Of a stretch of DNA of 64,000 nucleotides, positions 1 to 12,380 are shown one piece after another; within the stretch, counting starts at the first letter, position 1, and every line of letters starts with the position of its first letter. The notes beneath the pieces were generated by a model. That model searched no databases and was not told the DNA's origin. It saw only the letters and a program-made list of their open reading frames with translations. The position numbers and the translations under genes were made by a program. Origin of the DNA: Papilionanthe hookeriana x Papilionanthe teres (lineage: Eukaryota; Streptophyta; Magnoliopsida; Asparagales; Orchidaceae); contig CM040426.1 in assembly GCA_022702705.1 (NCBI GenBank), positions 78,329,877-78,393,876 on the forward strand. The letters run 5' to 3'.

Positions 1-1286
1 TTGATTACTTCAGTGCGCGGCTTCTCGCCGGACGGATCCGAGACTCGGACGACTGGCCGCCCGTTACCTGCGTTATCGTGGATGGAGCAATGCCCTTTGC
101 CATGGATGCAGCTCAGGCTTTGGGAATCCCTGCGTTTGTATTCCGAACTATTAGTGCATCTTCCCTTTGGGTTTATCTCCACTTTCCACAGATGATAGAG
201 GCCGGCGAACTCCCTTTTCCAGGTGCTAGCAATTCTATTTTATTCATTAAAGTCGAAGATTTTGCAGTTCGTGAACATTAAAAAGATAAAATTTTGGCCA
301 TGTAAAGTATAAACTAACAACTGTAAAAAGTTGCAGCCGATGCAGAGCTTGATGAACCCATAAAAAGCGTGCCGGCCATGGAAACCTTTCTCCGTCGTCG
401 TGACCTCCCAATAATGTGTCGAAAAGCAACGAAAGCTGAAGACGAAGAACTTCGGCTTTTCGCCAGCATCTCCCTCAGCGCCGTGCGGTCGAAAGGACTT
501 ATCCTCAACACCTCAAACTACCTCGAAGCTGCCATCCTCTCTCAAATCCGCTCACTCTTCCCCAACACTTACGCCGTCGGGCCCCTCCACGCCCTCGTTG
601 AATCAATCACCTCATCAACTGTCTCCGCCAGTCTTTTGGCCGAGGACCCCTCGGCCCTCTCCTGGCTGGACGCCCAGCCCGACCGATCCGTTGTCTATGT
701 TAGCTTCGGTAGCATCACGCAGCTGACAAAGGAGGATTTTGCAGAATTCTGGCACGGGTTTGTCGACAGCGGGTTCCGTTTCTTGTGGGTGATAAGGCCT
801 GACCTCGTGGCTGGTGGAGCCACCAAGGTCGAGACGACAGAGTTTAGGGAGAGGGTGAGATTGGTTTCGTGGGCTCCGCAGGAGGAGGTGCTAAAACACC
901 GTGCTGTGGGGTGTTTCTTTACGCACAGCGGGTGGAATTCGACGGTGGAGAGTGCGGCAGCAGGAGTCCCGATGGTGTGTTGGCCGTGGGCATGGGATCA
1001 ACAGGTTAATAGTCGATTGGTTGGGGAGGTGTGGAAGGTTGGTTTGGATATGAAGGATGTGTGTAGCAGGGAGATGGTGGGGAAGATGGTGAGGGCGGCC
1101 ATGGAGGGGGAGAAGGCGGATGAACTCCTGCAAGCGGCGGCGAAAATGGCGGTGGAGGTTGGGAGGAGCGTGGGGGAAGATGGGAACTCCAAGTTGGACT
1201 TGGAGAGGTTGTTAAGGGACATTTTGTCACTAAGCGTGCGTGCATCTGGCGACAACGCGAATGACCAGTTTGATGCGCCCATTTAG
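1..1286 (+). CDS. UDP-glycosyltransferase copy 1, UGT709-like (5' end outside window)
   Basis: Family-1 UGT that would transfer glucose from UDP-glucose to a small acceptor in the cytosol. The window opens inside exon 1 (frame from base 3). Exon 1 ends at 222 before GT, the intron is 223-336 and exon 2 is 337-1286, joining in phase 1. The PSPG donor-binding box is at 870-1001 (WAPQ to DQ, 44 residues). It contains HSGWNST, with Trp at box position 22 and Gln at position 44, the usual signature for UDP-glucose. The visible reading frame has no stop or frameshift and ends in TAG at 1284-1286. The wording of the protein (GELPFP, RRRDLP, GLILNT, GPLHA, EFWHGFVDSG) resembles proteins annotated as 7-deoxyloganetic acid glucosyltransferase-like; the true acceptor is unknown. 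Over its 222 visible exon-1 bases it differs from copy 2 at about six positions. A possible AATAAG poly(A) signal lies at 1332-1337. Confidence 0.9.
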
Positions 1287-2198
1287 CTACTCGTTGTTAG
1301 TTTCCGCTTTAACTATTAAGCAGCTGTGTTTAATAAGAATGGGGCTTTAAACATATCACGCACGTTTTTATTTATTTACATATCTAAAACATAAATTTTT
1401 ATATGTATCTCATCGAATTTGAATTTGTCTTCAGAATCACACTCTAAAAATAGAGCTAAAAGAAATAGAGGGAGCACAATAATAAACGGTTTGAAAGAGT
1501 TATGAAATTTTTTATTCATGAAACCATCTGGCAAATAAGAAAAGACATATGAAATTACATTTATGCCCCTATTTTAAGTAAGTACACTACATAGCTCGAT
1601 CGACTGGACTGAATAGAGCTTGACGGCCATGACAATTGGCTATGTCTGTCAGCGTTGTTGGGCATAATTTTGCCGGTTGGGTTTGTAGGATTGATTTAAT
1701 TGGATATTTTTGGCTGATCTGTGATAATAGTTTGATGGATGCTCGATCTCCACCAAGACATTTTTTGTCAAAAGGATAAAGTTAGGTCATCGAACAGTGG
1801 GTAAATCATCGCAATCTGACTGGTAGCACTCCCTTAGACGAGATGATCCTGGATGGATGGTAGAGACTTATATTCTTTTGGTGGCATTTTTGGAGAGATG
1901 GTTGAGTGACCTCGATATAACAAACATTATGGCTAAGCTCTCCTTTAGCTTTATTTTATTGCGGTGGCATGCCTGGATAATTCTTCGACTATTGTTTGTT
2001 CAGTCATTCGGGCTGACAACACCTCGATCGTCATGATGACTTGGGTCTTGAGTTTACTAAATTAAATCGAACATGAGTTCGTTGATTTGCCTTTTGGTGG
2101 GCCTTCTCGATATTCAAGGCCTCCGCTTGGACTGTTAGATCTTCCCGAGATTTTTTCCTGCAAGAATTAAATGTAAATATATGTATAGCGGTCAAATA
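1287..2198. repeat. Segmental duplicate downstream of UGT copy 1
   Basis: There is no gene here. The sequence can be followed by eye in the DNA behind copy 2 (17239-18086, resuming at 23408-23516) and, more diverged, behind copy 3 (27732-28700). The block ends with AAATA (2194-2198), the target site of the next element. Confidence 0.75.
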
Positions 2199-2378
2199 TG
2201 TTATGAAAAATTCAGGGCGAACAGAACACAAATAACGAAAAAGAACATCTATTTATAGAGAAAACCCACAGATAAATTACTAACTTGCCCTCGCCCCCCC
2301 TAACCCACTAAATATGAAGAGACGTACATCTTCACCAAGAAAACTCCAACTACCGGTATATGAGCCACGTACCTAATA
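2199..2378 (-). repeat. Left-hand (3') LTR, short form
   Basis: A 180-bp segment from TGTTATG to CCTAATA beside the purine tract. Its distal two thirds match the LTR of the element at 29863-38970, but about 120 bp of that LTR's proximal part are missing. Confidence 0.6.
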
Positions 2379-2699
2379 AGTCTCCACCTTGGCGAATATC
2401 CCGCCCCTTAGGAGAAATACATCATGAACTTTTTTAAGTCAAGTGAGTTGAGCAACCAAGCCAACTAGCAACTGTTAACATTTAACAAATTCAAGTCACC
2501 CAAGAACTTGTTGAGAATACCTGACTTGGTTAACAGTGCCATCTAGCACTCAAAGTTCTTTCCTGCTCGCACCAAAATTCAGTCGAACTACTGCGAACAC
2601 GCTTACCGAGCCTTTTCCGCATTCGCGTCATACGCCTCATCTAATTACACCGTCACTAACTCCTCCTGCGACGAACTCGCGAATCATCTTTCGCTCGCA

Positions 2700-2935
2700 A
2701 TTCCTTTGTTGTAAAATTACCTACAACAAACATGCGAACACCGCTGGCCAAACTCCACTGTTCGCAAAACATGATTCCTATTCACCGGATCCAAACTCCA
2801 CCTGTTGCAAAATCACCTGCAACAACCTGCGAATTCCGTTGGCCGAACTCTTATGTTCACAAAACCAGGTTCCTATTCACCGGAACCAAACTCCACCACG
2901 TGAAATCTCCTTCGCGAAATCTGTCGCACGTCTAC
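2700..2935. repeat. Two-copy ~100-bp internal repeat
   Basis: A segment starting CAACAAACATGCGAAC near 2725 recurs, diverged, near 2819. Both units contain the run TTCCTATTCACCGG followed by AAACTCCACC. The same repeat is seen at about 30509 and 30611 in the related element. Confidence 0.5.
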
Positions 2936-4423
2936 CACTAAAGCTATCGCGCCAACCGCCTTTCGACAAGCTTGCTACCAAAACTGACAACAACTGCAGG
3001 AATCTCCAGCCATTACCCGACCTGCTCCGCTCAATCTGCGAAGTCATTTTTGTCACTTCCGCCTCGCAAGTCCTCCGTCGAATCAACTGTTCGTGGATCC
3101 TTCCACCTGCGCAGTGATCGCTTCTTTGTCGTCGACGATAACTGCCCTCAAGTCCTTCGTAGAACCAAATGTTTTGCGATAACTAAACATCCATCTGGAG
3201 TTTCGTGGATCTTTCCACCAGACACTTTTTTCGTTCAATAGCTTTTCCAAGAATTAAAAATTTCCTTCTTTGAATGCTCTCCACCTCTTATTTGCTGGAA
3301 TTAAATTCTTTATGTCCAGTTCTTCGGACAGAAATTAATTCTTTGTTCTTTGCTCCAGAATGCAATTTGTCGAAGCAGTCCTTTGCCAACCAACAGTAGC
3401 TCCCTCTACCAGGGGGACTCACCGTTCGCGAAACCTCTGCCCTCCAACCGTCGCGTGGTCACTCCTGTTCGCATTTAACCTCTCGCGCCTTTTCGCAGCC
3501 GCCCATAGGCAACCGCCAGTTCGCAACGCCTTCTGTGTCTAGAGGATCAATCAAGCGTCGCGCCTGTCAGCGTCCGAGGAACCGCTCACAAACTGCTCCT
3601 TTCCGAACTGCCACGTCCTGTTCGCGACACTCCTGTTTGCTTCTTTCGCGAAACGCCGCAACCGACGCAGCTTGCGTCCGTTCGATGCATGTAACCGCTT
3701 CCGGGATCCTCCTTCGCGTCCAACAAACAAAAGGATTTCCTGGGGAGGAATATTCCCTTTGTTGGGAATGCAAGATTCCAAATTCCTCCCCCAACCAGGT
3801 TCTGCCTTCGTTCCCGCCTCCAAGTGTTGCGCCTGTTAGTGAAACGCGAGACCCAGCCACGACTCCTCCGTTCGCAGCAACCGTAGCACCCCTTGCCTGG
3901 GTCGCAAATCACCTCCGCCTCCCGATGGGAAGCGCTCTTTTCTCTGTGCCGAACAGAACTATGCTTCTCGCGCGAAACCAACTGCCGTGACTCATCTGCC
4001 CCGTGCAAACTCCAGCCGGAAATTATGATGCTTGTTCTGCTCGCGAAACACGGTGCCTGTTCGCAGGAGCGCCGAGCAACTTGCGCTAACTTTTCTGCCG
4101 CACTCGGCTCGCCCCTGTCGCGAACTGCTGCGACCTCCTCCGCGAGGGCCGCGTACTGCTTCGAACGCAGAAACTGTCGAAGTCGAGCTGCTACGCGACA
4201 GAACTGCTCCTTGATCGCGACCCACAAATTCTTTTTGTGCTAAACTGCTGCGAGCCTTCCAGCGCCCAATCTGCGCCTTCATCCACTCTCCGCAATCTGA
4301 ATCCTTCTGCAGCGCACCGGAACCGAACTTCTTCCTCTGCCGCAAACCAAATCTCAAAATTCTTCCTTCTTCTATCTTCCTGCATCGATCTCCTTCACCT
4401 CTCGAACCTGGCCTGATGCCAGT

Positions 4424-5060
4424 TGTTGTGGTACATTTAAAATATAACGATCGACGACAAAACAAAAATGAAACGAGAAAAATTCACATCAGAAAAGAGA
4501 GAGATTTATGCGGTTCGACAATTTTTGCTTACATCTATGAAGTTGAAGAGAATTTTATTAATTGAGAAAATTACACCGTGATCGATATTACAAGAAGAAC
4601 TCTTTCTTCTTCTCTCTCTCTTTCCTCCTCGCCTTCTTTCTCTATCCGAGAGTCACGGCAGAATAAGAAGAAAATCAAATAAAGCTGAACCTGTGATTTC
4701 TTTGAAGTTAGCCCGCCTGCTCCCGCTTCTTCTTGCACTCGAGAGCAAATCGCAGAAGCCTGCTTCTGTTTTTCACTTAAGAATCCCGAGCCACTGCCCA
4801 AGCGAAGCGTTTGGGAGAATGGTTCGCACCTGTTGCTTTTTCCAAACCGCAAGAGAGAGATACAGTTTCCTAAAAAACTAAAAGAGAGAGATACAGTTTA
4901 CTAAAAAATTAAAATAAATCTTCTGCTAAGCTTTTTGATGGTGGCGGGACCTACCAAGGCAAAAAAAGCGAGATTCCATACCAAGAGGCGGGAACAGTTT
5001 GCTATTTTATTTTATTTTATTTTATTATTATTATTTATTTTACCGGGCTCCACCTCAACA
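4424..5060 (-). repeat. Right-hand (5') LTR, long form
   Basis: A 637-bp segment from TGTTGTGG to CTCAACA, next to the primer-binding site. The layout is that of a Copia LTR, but the sequence is not that of the left-hand LTR, so the element is chimeric or belongs to a recombined subfamily. Confidence 0.6.
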
Positions 5061-5890
5061 AAATATTGAAGTATTTATGTAAATTTTCATTTATTGTGTT
5101 TTACTGTCAGCTTTTAATTTCTGAGAGTTGTGGCTAGGCTCTAAATTTGCATCGAAGCATTTATATAATAAGAAATTTGTGGTTGAGTATTTGTAATGTT
5201 GAATCCAGAATAAAATAAAACAAAATAATATATGGTTCCTTCGATTTAGATGTTTTCAAATGATAAAATTGACCTCGCCTAAAAGTAGAGGTCAACTAAT
5301 ACACATTGAATAAACTTTCATCATTTAGCACAAATCTTGAGGTATTACACGGATCTAAAAGCAAATATTTGAGCAAGAAACATTCAAACTTTGATTAAAG
5401 GAAATCTAGAAGTCTGATCTAAGCATACTTTTAGTCAAACTTATTGGCTCGATGAGACGATCTAACGGTTCTAAAATCGGTCTAATCTAAGTTAAATCAA
5501 GTCAGATGAAGCTATTAAATTATTTTTGGAAGCTTTCAGGGCATAATTAAAAGGTCAAATTGATTCTAAATATGGTATGCTAATAGTTAAATTGAGCGAC
5601 TCAGAAGACAACCTAAAGCGGCCAAGATCACTTAATACTGATATCATTAAGACACTAAATATCTAGCAAATATCGTCAAAATAAGGGGATCTCTTTGGGT
5701 CAGTCGATCAAGAGTGGTCCAGAATCCTTAGTTATTTGCAAACATGACTTTATAAGTAGAATCCTACCTCCCTCATGAGATGGGACCCACACCCTGGGCA
5801 AGAAAAACAACAAAGCCGCAGAAGAGTGAGCGGCAACCCAACATCTAGCACCAAATATCTGACCGACTCTTGTTGTTCCCAGGCAAACCC
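5061..5890. repeat. Segmental duplicate, continued
   Basis: The segment is collinear with 23517-24370 behind UGT copy 2 and has small substitutions and indels. No coding potential was recognised. The similarity stops at about 5885, just after CTCTTGTTGTTCCC. Confidence 0.7.
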
Positions 5891-6443
5891 CCCCATAAGT
5901 CAAGGTTGTTTTCTCTATCACCGTTTAAAATTAAAAAAATTGTAATAGCCACCACATATTTTTTGACAACTTATTTTTTTGAAATAACTTCACAGTTTAT
6001 TCTTCAAATTATTGCAGCTGCCCCAATCAGTCACTTATGTTTAGAATTTTTCATTATATTCACTTTTTATCAGTTTTAATTAAATTATTTTTAATTAATA
6101 TTAATAAAAAAATAAAACCTAATTAATAATTAATTAATTAATTATCTAATAAACATAAAGCAATATTTAATCAAATTTATGCACAAATAATATATTAACT
6201 CATTAACTTTACACTTTGTTTGTTAAATAATATTAATTATCAAAATTAGAAAAAGAAAAAAGAAAAGAAAAATAAAAAAATAAAAAATAAAACTGTACCG
6301 CCCCCCTTATCTTTTAGGATAGATAAAATATTTGGGTCAGAGTGGGGTATGGTGGGGGAGTGGCAGAATTACTAAATTCCCTAAATTATATAAGAAATAA
6401 ATATTAAATTTTACTATTTTTATAAAAAAAAATCTCAAACTTT
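5891..6443. repeat. AT-rich spacer, duplicated near 40215-40735
   Basis: No gene is seen. From about 5985 the sequence runs parallel to 40215-40735. The last 16 bases (6428-6443, AAAAATCTCAAACTTT) are the left target-site duplication of the following LINE. Confidence 0.55.
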
Positions 6444-7620
6444 TTTTTATTATTATTAAAAAAGCACTATGACTCAATTTTATTGCTTCAAAAATAAAAA
6501 TTACAAGCCCGGGAAAAAGGTCCCTGAACACACACACACTACAATACCCAAAAAAAAAAAAAGTAAAAATGATCATTTTTCCAAAAAAATAAAAATACAA
6601 CACACAAGACTCGGACAAACACACCACAAAAGAAAAACAACAAAATCAAAATAAAAAACAATACTAAAACTCAGAATTCACAATAGAATAAAGAAAGTCA
6701 GGTAAGATATTAGACACCACCGGATAATATATCTTCATTTCAAGTTTAGCTAACCAATTAGCTGCCAAATTGCCGTCACGTTTAGTATGGCTCCAAACGA
6801 TGTTCATTTCCAAAGAAAGCAACTTAATTCTTTTAACCTGCATTAAAATACTCCAGTGACAACATTTATTATACTTGCAAGTATCAAAAAGACATAAGGA
6901 ATCAATCTCAACAATAATATTAAAGCAGCCCAGATTTTTTGCCATATATAAAGCAAATAAAACGGCTTCAGCTTCAGCTACTAAAGGATTCGTAGCAACA
7001 ATAGGAGCAGCAAACCTGAATAACACAAACCATTCCAATCCCTACCAATTCCACCAATACCAGCTTTAGCTATTTTCCAGGCTCCATCAGTATTAAGTTT
7101 AACAAAAGGAGCTGGAGGCTTTAACCATTTTTTCCTAATAAAACCACTATCAGAAGTATGCACAATAATATTAAGATTGGCAATAATATAACCAATATAA
7201 TCATTCTGAATATGTTTAACTGTATTTACATATAAACATTTATATATATAAGAACAAATTTGTCCAATAACCTGCTTAACATTAGGAACCATAGCATTAA
7301 ATTTCACACTATTACGAGTAATCCAGATAAACCAAACCGTAATAGCAGGGATAAAACATAAGAAGGAATGCCCTCTAACATTCCAATCCCTAAAGATATC
7401 TAAAACAGAGGTATATCCAAGAAAAATTTCATTTCTGCCACTTAAAGCAAATATATTTTTCCAAATTTCAGAAGAAAAACTGCAGTCACTAAATAAGTGA
7501 AGAATATTCTCCTCATAATTTTTACAAAGATAACAACGTGACACAATTCTCAGCCCCTTAAGTTTGAGAATGTCATCAATAGAGATGCAATTATGAAGTA
7601 ATCTCCAATTAAAGAAGGAG
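6444..7620 (-). mobile_element. 5'-truncated L1-type LINE fragment
   Basis: The exact 16-bp direct repeat AAAAATCTCAAACTTT is found at 6428-6443 and 7621-7636, and the related segment near 40719 lacks the insert, so this is a clean retroposition event. The T run at 6441-6448 on the + strand is the A tail of a - strand LINE. Only the 3' end of ORF2 is present: a zinc-finger reverse-transcriptase segment (CYLCKNYEENILHLFSDC) and an RNase H segment (LNTDGAWK, then VEIDS). A frameshift near 7000 splits the RNase H domain between two frames (6981-7631 and 6664-7038), so the piece is dead. Confidence 0.85.
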
Positions 7621-7877
7621 AAAAATCTCAAACTTTAAGGAATACAATTGATCTCCGTGGACGTAACCTGGTTCCAAGTTCAAATTGAACATTTACCATT
7701 TGAGCTCACATTTCCCAAAAAAAAAGTGGCATACCAATATTTCTAAAATTAAAAAATTTGTTTTTGTCATGTTAAGTGTGGGTACATCCAATGGCCCAAA
7801 ATGCTAATGTATTTATTCTCTTATTTACGTATCTAACACTCAAATGTTTAACATCATATTAAAATATTATCTTTATC

Positions 7878-7880
<3 letters not shown>

Positions 7881-7961
<81 letters not shown>
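7881..7961. repeat. (TA)n microsatellite
   Basis: About 40 uninterrupted TA units followed by a short GT run. The related segment at about 41010 lacks the expansion. Confidence 0.95.
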
Positions 7962-7963
<2 letters not shown>

Positions 7964-7969
7964 ATCTAT

Positions 7970-10737
7970 CTGTGTGTGTGGGAGCACGCGCACAAAAACC
8001 GTCAACACGAAGCTCAAAGCAATCAAATGGCCGCGATGACTGTCAGACAATCAAGGCATCCTACTGTCCAACAAGAGACCGCATGATTAGAATCAACTGA
8101 CACACAAATGCGGGAGATTCAATTGGCGGACTACGCCTATAGCCCAAACTGACTAAGACACATGCAAGAGCCTGTGATCGCAAGCTAGTCGGCTGACCCT
8201 CTTTTACTACGGTGGGTGAGATCTCTATTCGACCGGGCACCTCAACTGATCGACATTTACTTCGGGAGGAGCCATAACCGCTCAGTCGGTCGCCTCATCC
8301 GTCTGTATTCAAGTAGGCTGACCAACTAATTATTGTCGTATTAGAATTCAAATTTTTATAGAAATATGATATTACATCTATTCGATTAATTAGAGTATCA
8401 ATTGTTTTAAGAATATTTTTCATAATTGTTTCCTCATTTCTGTAATTGTATAAATACGCCCCTGCAAATAGGAGACAAAATAACAAATAAAGGAACTTCT
8501 CCCCCAGCTCACTCATCTGGGAACTCTTGACTTATACTACTCACTCTCATTCATTTTTCTTCTTCATCTGATTCTAACTCTGGAGGCGTATTCACAAAAA
8601 ACCATTTAGAATTCTACATGCTAAAAGGTGAGGCGGTGAGCGTGGACTTGCCCGAGACGAAAAGTGTGGACATGCCCGAGACAAGAGGCGTAGCCAAATA
8701 CGAAGAAGAACCCTGTAGAAATATTCAACAATAATGGAATTCAATAGAGAAATACTGCATCGAGACATACAGGAAGAGGTCTAGACATGCACTGGGAACA
8801 CAAATAATGAACCAGTTTAAGGCTCTTCGGGCGGTCATGATCTTGAATGAGGGCACGTCTCGAGGAACTCGCCCTCAGAGGGCTCCCTTGACAATCTGCC
8901 AGTACCCCGTGGTTGGCCCGATGACCAGCAAATGGAAGGACTAGGAGATTATCATCTAATAGACAGTTTTGCATCTACGCGGGTGGTCTTACATTGGGAG
9001 TGCCGAGTAGAAATGTTCGCTCATTCGTTCATGGGTCGTGCCTTATCCTAAAATATCCTAAAAACAATATCCCCATCAATGCTTAGGATTCCTTACTTTG
9101 ACCCTTATAAGGGGAAGAGCGACTCGGGCGACCACCTCACCTCTTTTGAGTCGATAGTTGGAGTCTTGTAGGTTGATGACATCATGAAGTGTCCGATATT
9201 ACTGACTATGCTGAAAGAAGCCACGCTCTGATGGTTTAATAGCATACTATATGAAGTAATACCAATGTTTTTCAAATTCTGGAAGCTCTTCCTAGCACAC
9301 TTTGCTAATGTCCAGAAGCTAAGGAAGGTTATATATACGCTGCTTTAGATCAGGCAAGAGGAGGGCAAAAGCCTACGAGCTTACATCACACACGTTCAAA
9401 AGGAAATGCTAGATGTGAAGAACTTGGAGCCTCTCATCTCCTGAACCGTACTAAAACAGGGGATCAGCATCAAGCGATTCAGGTATGACTTTGACTTATC
9501 CCAAAAACATTCGCCGAGGTTTTAAAAATAGCAAATGATCACATCACTGTCAAAGAAGACTATGGAGTTGTTAGAAATTAAACCGACCATAGAAGTGGAT
9601 GGATCAGGAGGATAACCGAAGGAGAAAGAGTGATCGAACCTTGACCGACATTCAAGCGGCTATTTGAGACCTCGGGGAAACCGAGGCAATTAGGGTTAGC
9701 TAGGACGCCACTCTGACCAGCGGCCTTCCCGGTACTTCGATCTACCACACATATATTATGAGATGCAAGCTTGACACCACTGAATGTGTCCATGACTAAA
9801 CTAGTCCGTACCATTCAAAATAAGGACTACTTCAAAAAGACCCCTTTGCTAAAGATATCACGGGCATTGCACAATTAAAATAGGTATTGCACTTACCATT
9901 AGTACTATGGGAACAACATGAAGGAGTGTTGTTATCTAAAAAATATGGTGGAAGAGCTTACCAAGGTCGGGAAGCTGAAGGAGTTTATCACTGTTGAAGC
10001 ACATAGATAGTGACAACGAAAAGCCCCAGTAGAGGAGTCCGCAGGTGGGTCGGAGTGCTCGAACAAAACCCACCAAGCTGGGATCATTTCAAATATCTTC
10101 GGTGGGAGTAGAGGATTACCCCAAGCATCTAATCTGAAGAGACACAGGTTAAGGGAAGCATGTTCCTGTTGAACTCTTTTTTGGTGAGCTCTATCTCTCT
10201 CTAGAGCCTACGATTTAGCCATATGACTTCCCTACTGACTCTCCTAAAATACTAGATCAAGACCACCACCATTAAAAATTTTAAATGACTTCTTGACTTA
10301 TTGTAGTCTCATATGTATGGATTCAAATCCTCAACATTTAGTTGAGCCGATTGACACCAATATATTGAAACTCAAGTTGGGTTTCTATAAAGATTGAGAA
10401 TGTCTTAAGAATACTTTTTGGACTTAGGGGTTTTCATTTTTTGAAACACCACGTAAACTTACACCACACACATTCACCCTATACATACACTCCACAATAA
10501 AAATTTAAATCAATCTTTCAAAAACCTTGCTAACCAAATCCGGGCCCAAATTCACTAACTAAAATCAAAGTTAGATCTAAATAAAATGGGTTAGGGGGAG
10601 CCCTCGTGATTTGAATTTGAGATACTTCGACATGCTTTGAGGGGCGCACTGTCGAGATCGTTCTGTTGGACTTTGGCTCTCAGTTAGGCAAAGTTCAATC
10701 GTCGTTTTGCTTGTTAGATGGCTATGAGATGTTAAAG
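7970..10737 (+). mobile_element. Degenerate Ty3-Gypsy remnant
   Basis: An LTR/leader-like stretch (about 8000-8700) is followed by a decayed gag. The same leader is present at 41100-42235, where the remnant breaks off just after the start of gag. I could not place the LTR ends or a primer-binding site, so the limits are approximate. Confidence 0.6.
9097..10010 (+). pseudogene. Ty3-Gypsy gag pseudogene
   Basis: Frame 1 from 9097 reads FDPYKGKSDSGDHLTSFES and continues for about 390 bases in one frame through at least four stop codons. It keeps the layout of the Retrotrans_gag domain (a conserved W..F segment, then the EEGKSLRAYITHVQKE region). Farther on, about 9890-10000, a segment reading NNMKECCYLKNMVEELTKVG resembles the region before the gag C-terminus of plant Gypsy elements. 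No protease or polymerase follows. Gag builds the retrotransposon particle; this copy cannot be functional. Confidence 0.6.
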
Positions 10738-11110
10738 GAATATTATTTGCCGCGCAGCACATAAGTCGTATTTGAATTGACCCGATCATCGTGGAATTTG
10801 TCCCGACCCCATATGACAAAAACAGAGCGAACATGTTTGAAAAGTTGATTTTACCCAAGAAGGACACCCATATTAATATGGTTATGAGCAGAAGTGTACT
10901 GCACACAAATTCATATGTTTAAATATAATAATAATAATAATAATAAATAAATAAATAATAATAATAATAAATAAATAAATAAAATAAAATAAAATAAAAT
11001 ATTATAAAAAAACCCATGCATGCACCCGTCTACCTCTTTAGCCCGAAACGCTCGCTCGTCACATCCCATCCCCTCTGCTCAATACTCTCCATCGCCCTTT
11101 TCCCGAAAAC
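10738..11110. repeat. Segment duplicated at 42241-42600
   Basis: The sequence from GAATATTATTTGCC through a TAA/AATA-rich tract (10925-11000) to the CATGCATGCACCC region is repeated at 42241-42600. No coding sequence was recognised. Confidence 0.65.
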
Positions 11111-12118
11111 CAATCCTCCTCTGTGCTCAAAGCCCTCGCTTACTTTAGCTCATGCAAGTGCACGTCGCTTCGCCTTAGAATTTGATATATTTGACCTTAT
11201 AATGATGCATTCATTTATTAGCATAAATTTGGTACAAATTTGTCGCTCCTATTTTTATTTCTAAAAAGAAATATGTGTATAAAAAATTAGATATACTCAA
11301 ATGAAGAATTGCAAGTGTTGGATACCCATTTATCTTGAATAGCACAACCAATGAAAGTGATAGTAAGGAGGATGACAAACAAGGGAAGAGAAAAGATATA
11401 ATAGAAATTATCATTTTATAATCTTAGTGAATTGAACAATTTTTTAATAGCTCCCCATATTTATCCATGGGTTAGATCATTCGTCACAAGCGTTAGAAAT
11501 AATACAATTATGACACAATCACAAAAGAACCTTTTTATCTTTATTATTCTCGTTTAGTGCAAGCTGATATAATATCATATAACGACCGTAATTGATAAAT
11601 ATTCCTCATAGTGTTTCTTCTATAACTGACCATCCCCGGTAATGTATTTTTTAACCCAATTGGTGTTTCGGTAAATATGTGAGGTCAATTGATTTGACTC
11701 GAAACTCTTGAGTTTAATTTGCCAGCACTCCATTTTGATTGAGTGTATCTCATTGATGAACTAATTGTGGTATCTCAACTATTCAGTATTGTTTGATAGT
11801 ATGAGCAAATTACTTTGTTAGATTTCGTGAGATGAAGAACTTGGTCAAATTGGCTGATGTTAAACGTTTAACTTTAATTTGACTATCTTGTTATCTCTCC
11901 TTATGAATATGTCTGAGGTCTTTTGGTCAAACTTAAAATATGTATACATACAATAGAATTTGTTTTGAAGTTTTTGAGAAAAGAAGTTGAGAGAGAAATT
12001 TAGACAACACTCAATGCAAGAATGTTATAGGGAGCGCAATGCATTTGACTACAATAAAGCCATGCATAGTGTATCAAGTGGGTCATATCTATGCTAATGC
12101 ATGAAGAGTGTTATTAGT
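11111..12118. other. AT-rich spacer without recognised feature
   Basis: Only short chance open frames are present. No domain, terminal repeat or RNA gene was recognised. Confidence 0.5.
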
Positions 12119-12297
12119 AGGGCTCTCAAAACGGCTCGTTGTTCGTGAACAACTCGTGTTCGGCATGTTAAGAAATTTGTGTTTGGCTCGTTCGCTAAGT
12201 TAACAAGTCTTAACGAGCGGAACACGAACAAAAATTTCGGCTCGTTTTGTCTCGAAATACTATTCCTCAATTTTGTATATATACATACACACATACA

Positions 12298-12380
<83 letters not shown>

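Larger units (their letters stand above)
2199..5060 (-). mobile_element. Non-autonomous Copia-type LTR element with unlike LTRs
   Basis: The element is flanked by AAATA at 2194-2198 and 5061-5065. The paralogous segment behind copy 2 carries a single uninterrupted AAATA at about 23517-23521, so both ends are certain. It begins TG and ends CA. Read on the - strand, a primer-binding site resembling the initiator-Met type (TGGCATCAGG) follows the right-hand LTR (4424-5060), and a purine tract (AAGGTGGAGACTT) precedes the left-hand LTR (2199-2378). The internal part is GC-rich and has no recognisable gag, protease, integrase or reverse transcriptase. Its internal sequence matches that of the element at 29863-38970. 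Open frames inside (for example 3586-4227 on the - strand) match nothing I know and are probably chance. Confidence 0.8.

Noticed and set aside
891..1282. Pro/Ser-rich - strand frames opposite the UGT exons
   Set aside because: They mirror the GC-rich coding strand; all UGT copies produce the same shadows.
3586..4465. Long - strand open frames (213 and 157 codons) inside the chimeric LTR element
   Set aside because: They overlap GC-rich noncoding LTR-element DNA, show no known domain and are not preserved in the related element B.
7844..8086. 80-codon frame over the TA microsatellite
   Set aside because: It is an artefact of the repeat (alternating Ile-Tyr).
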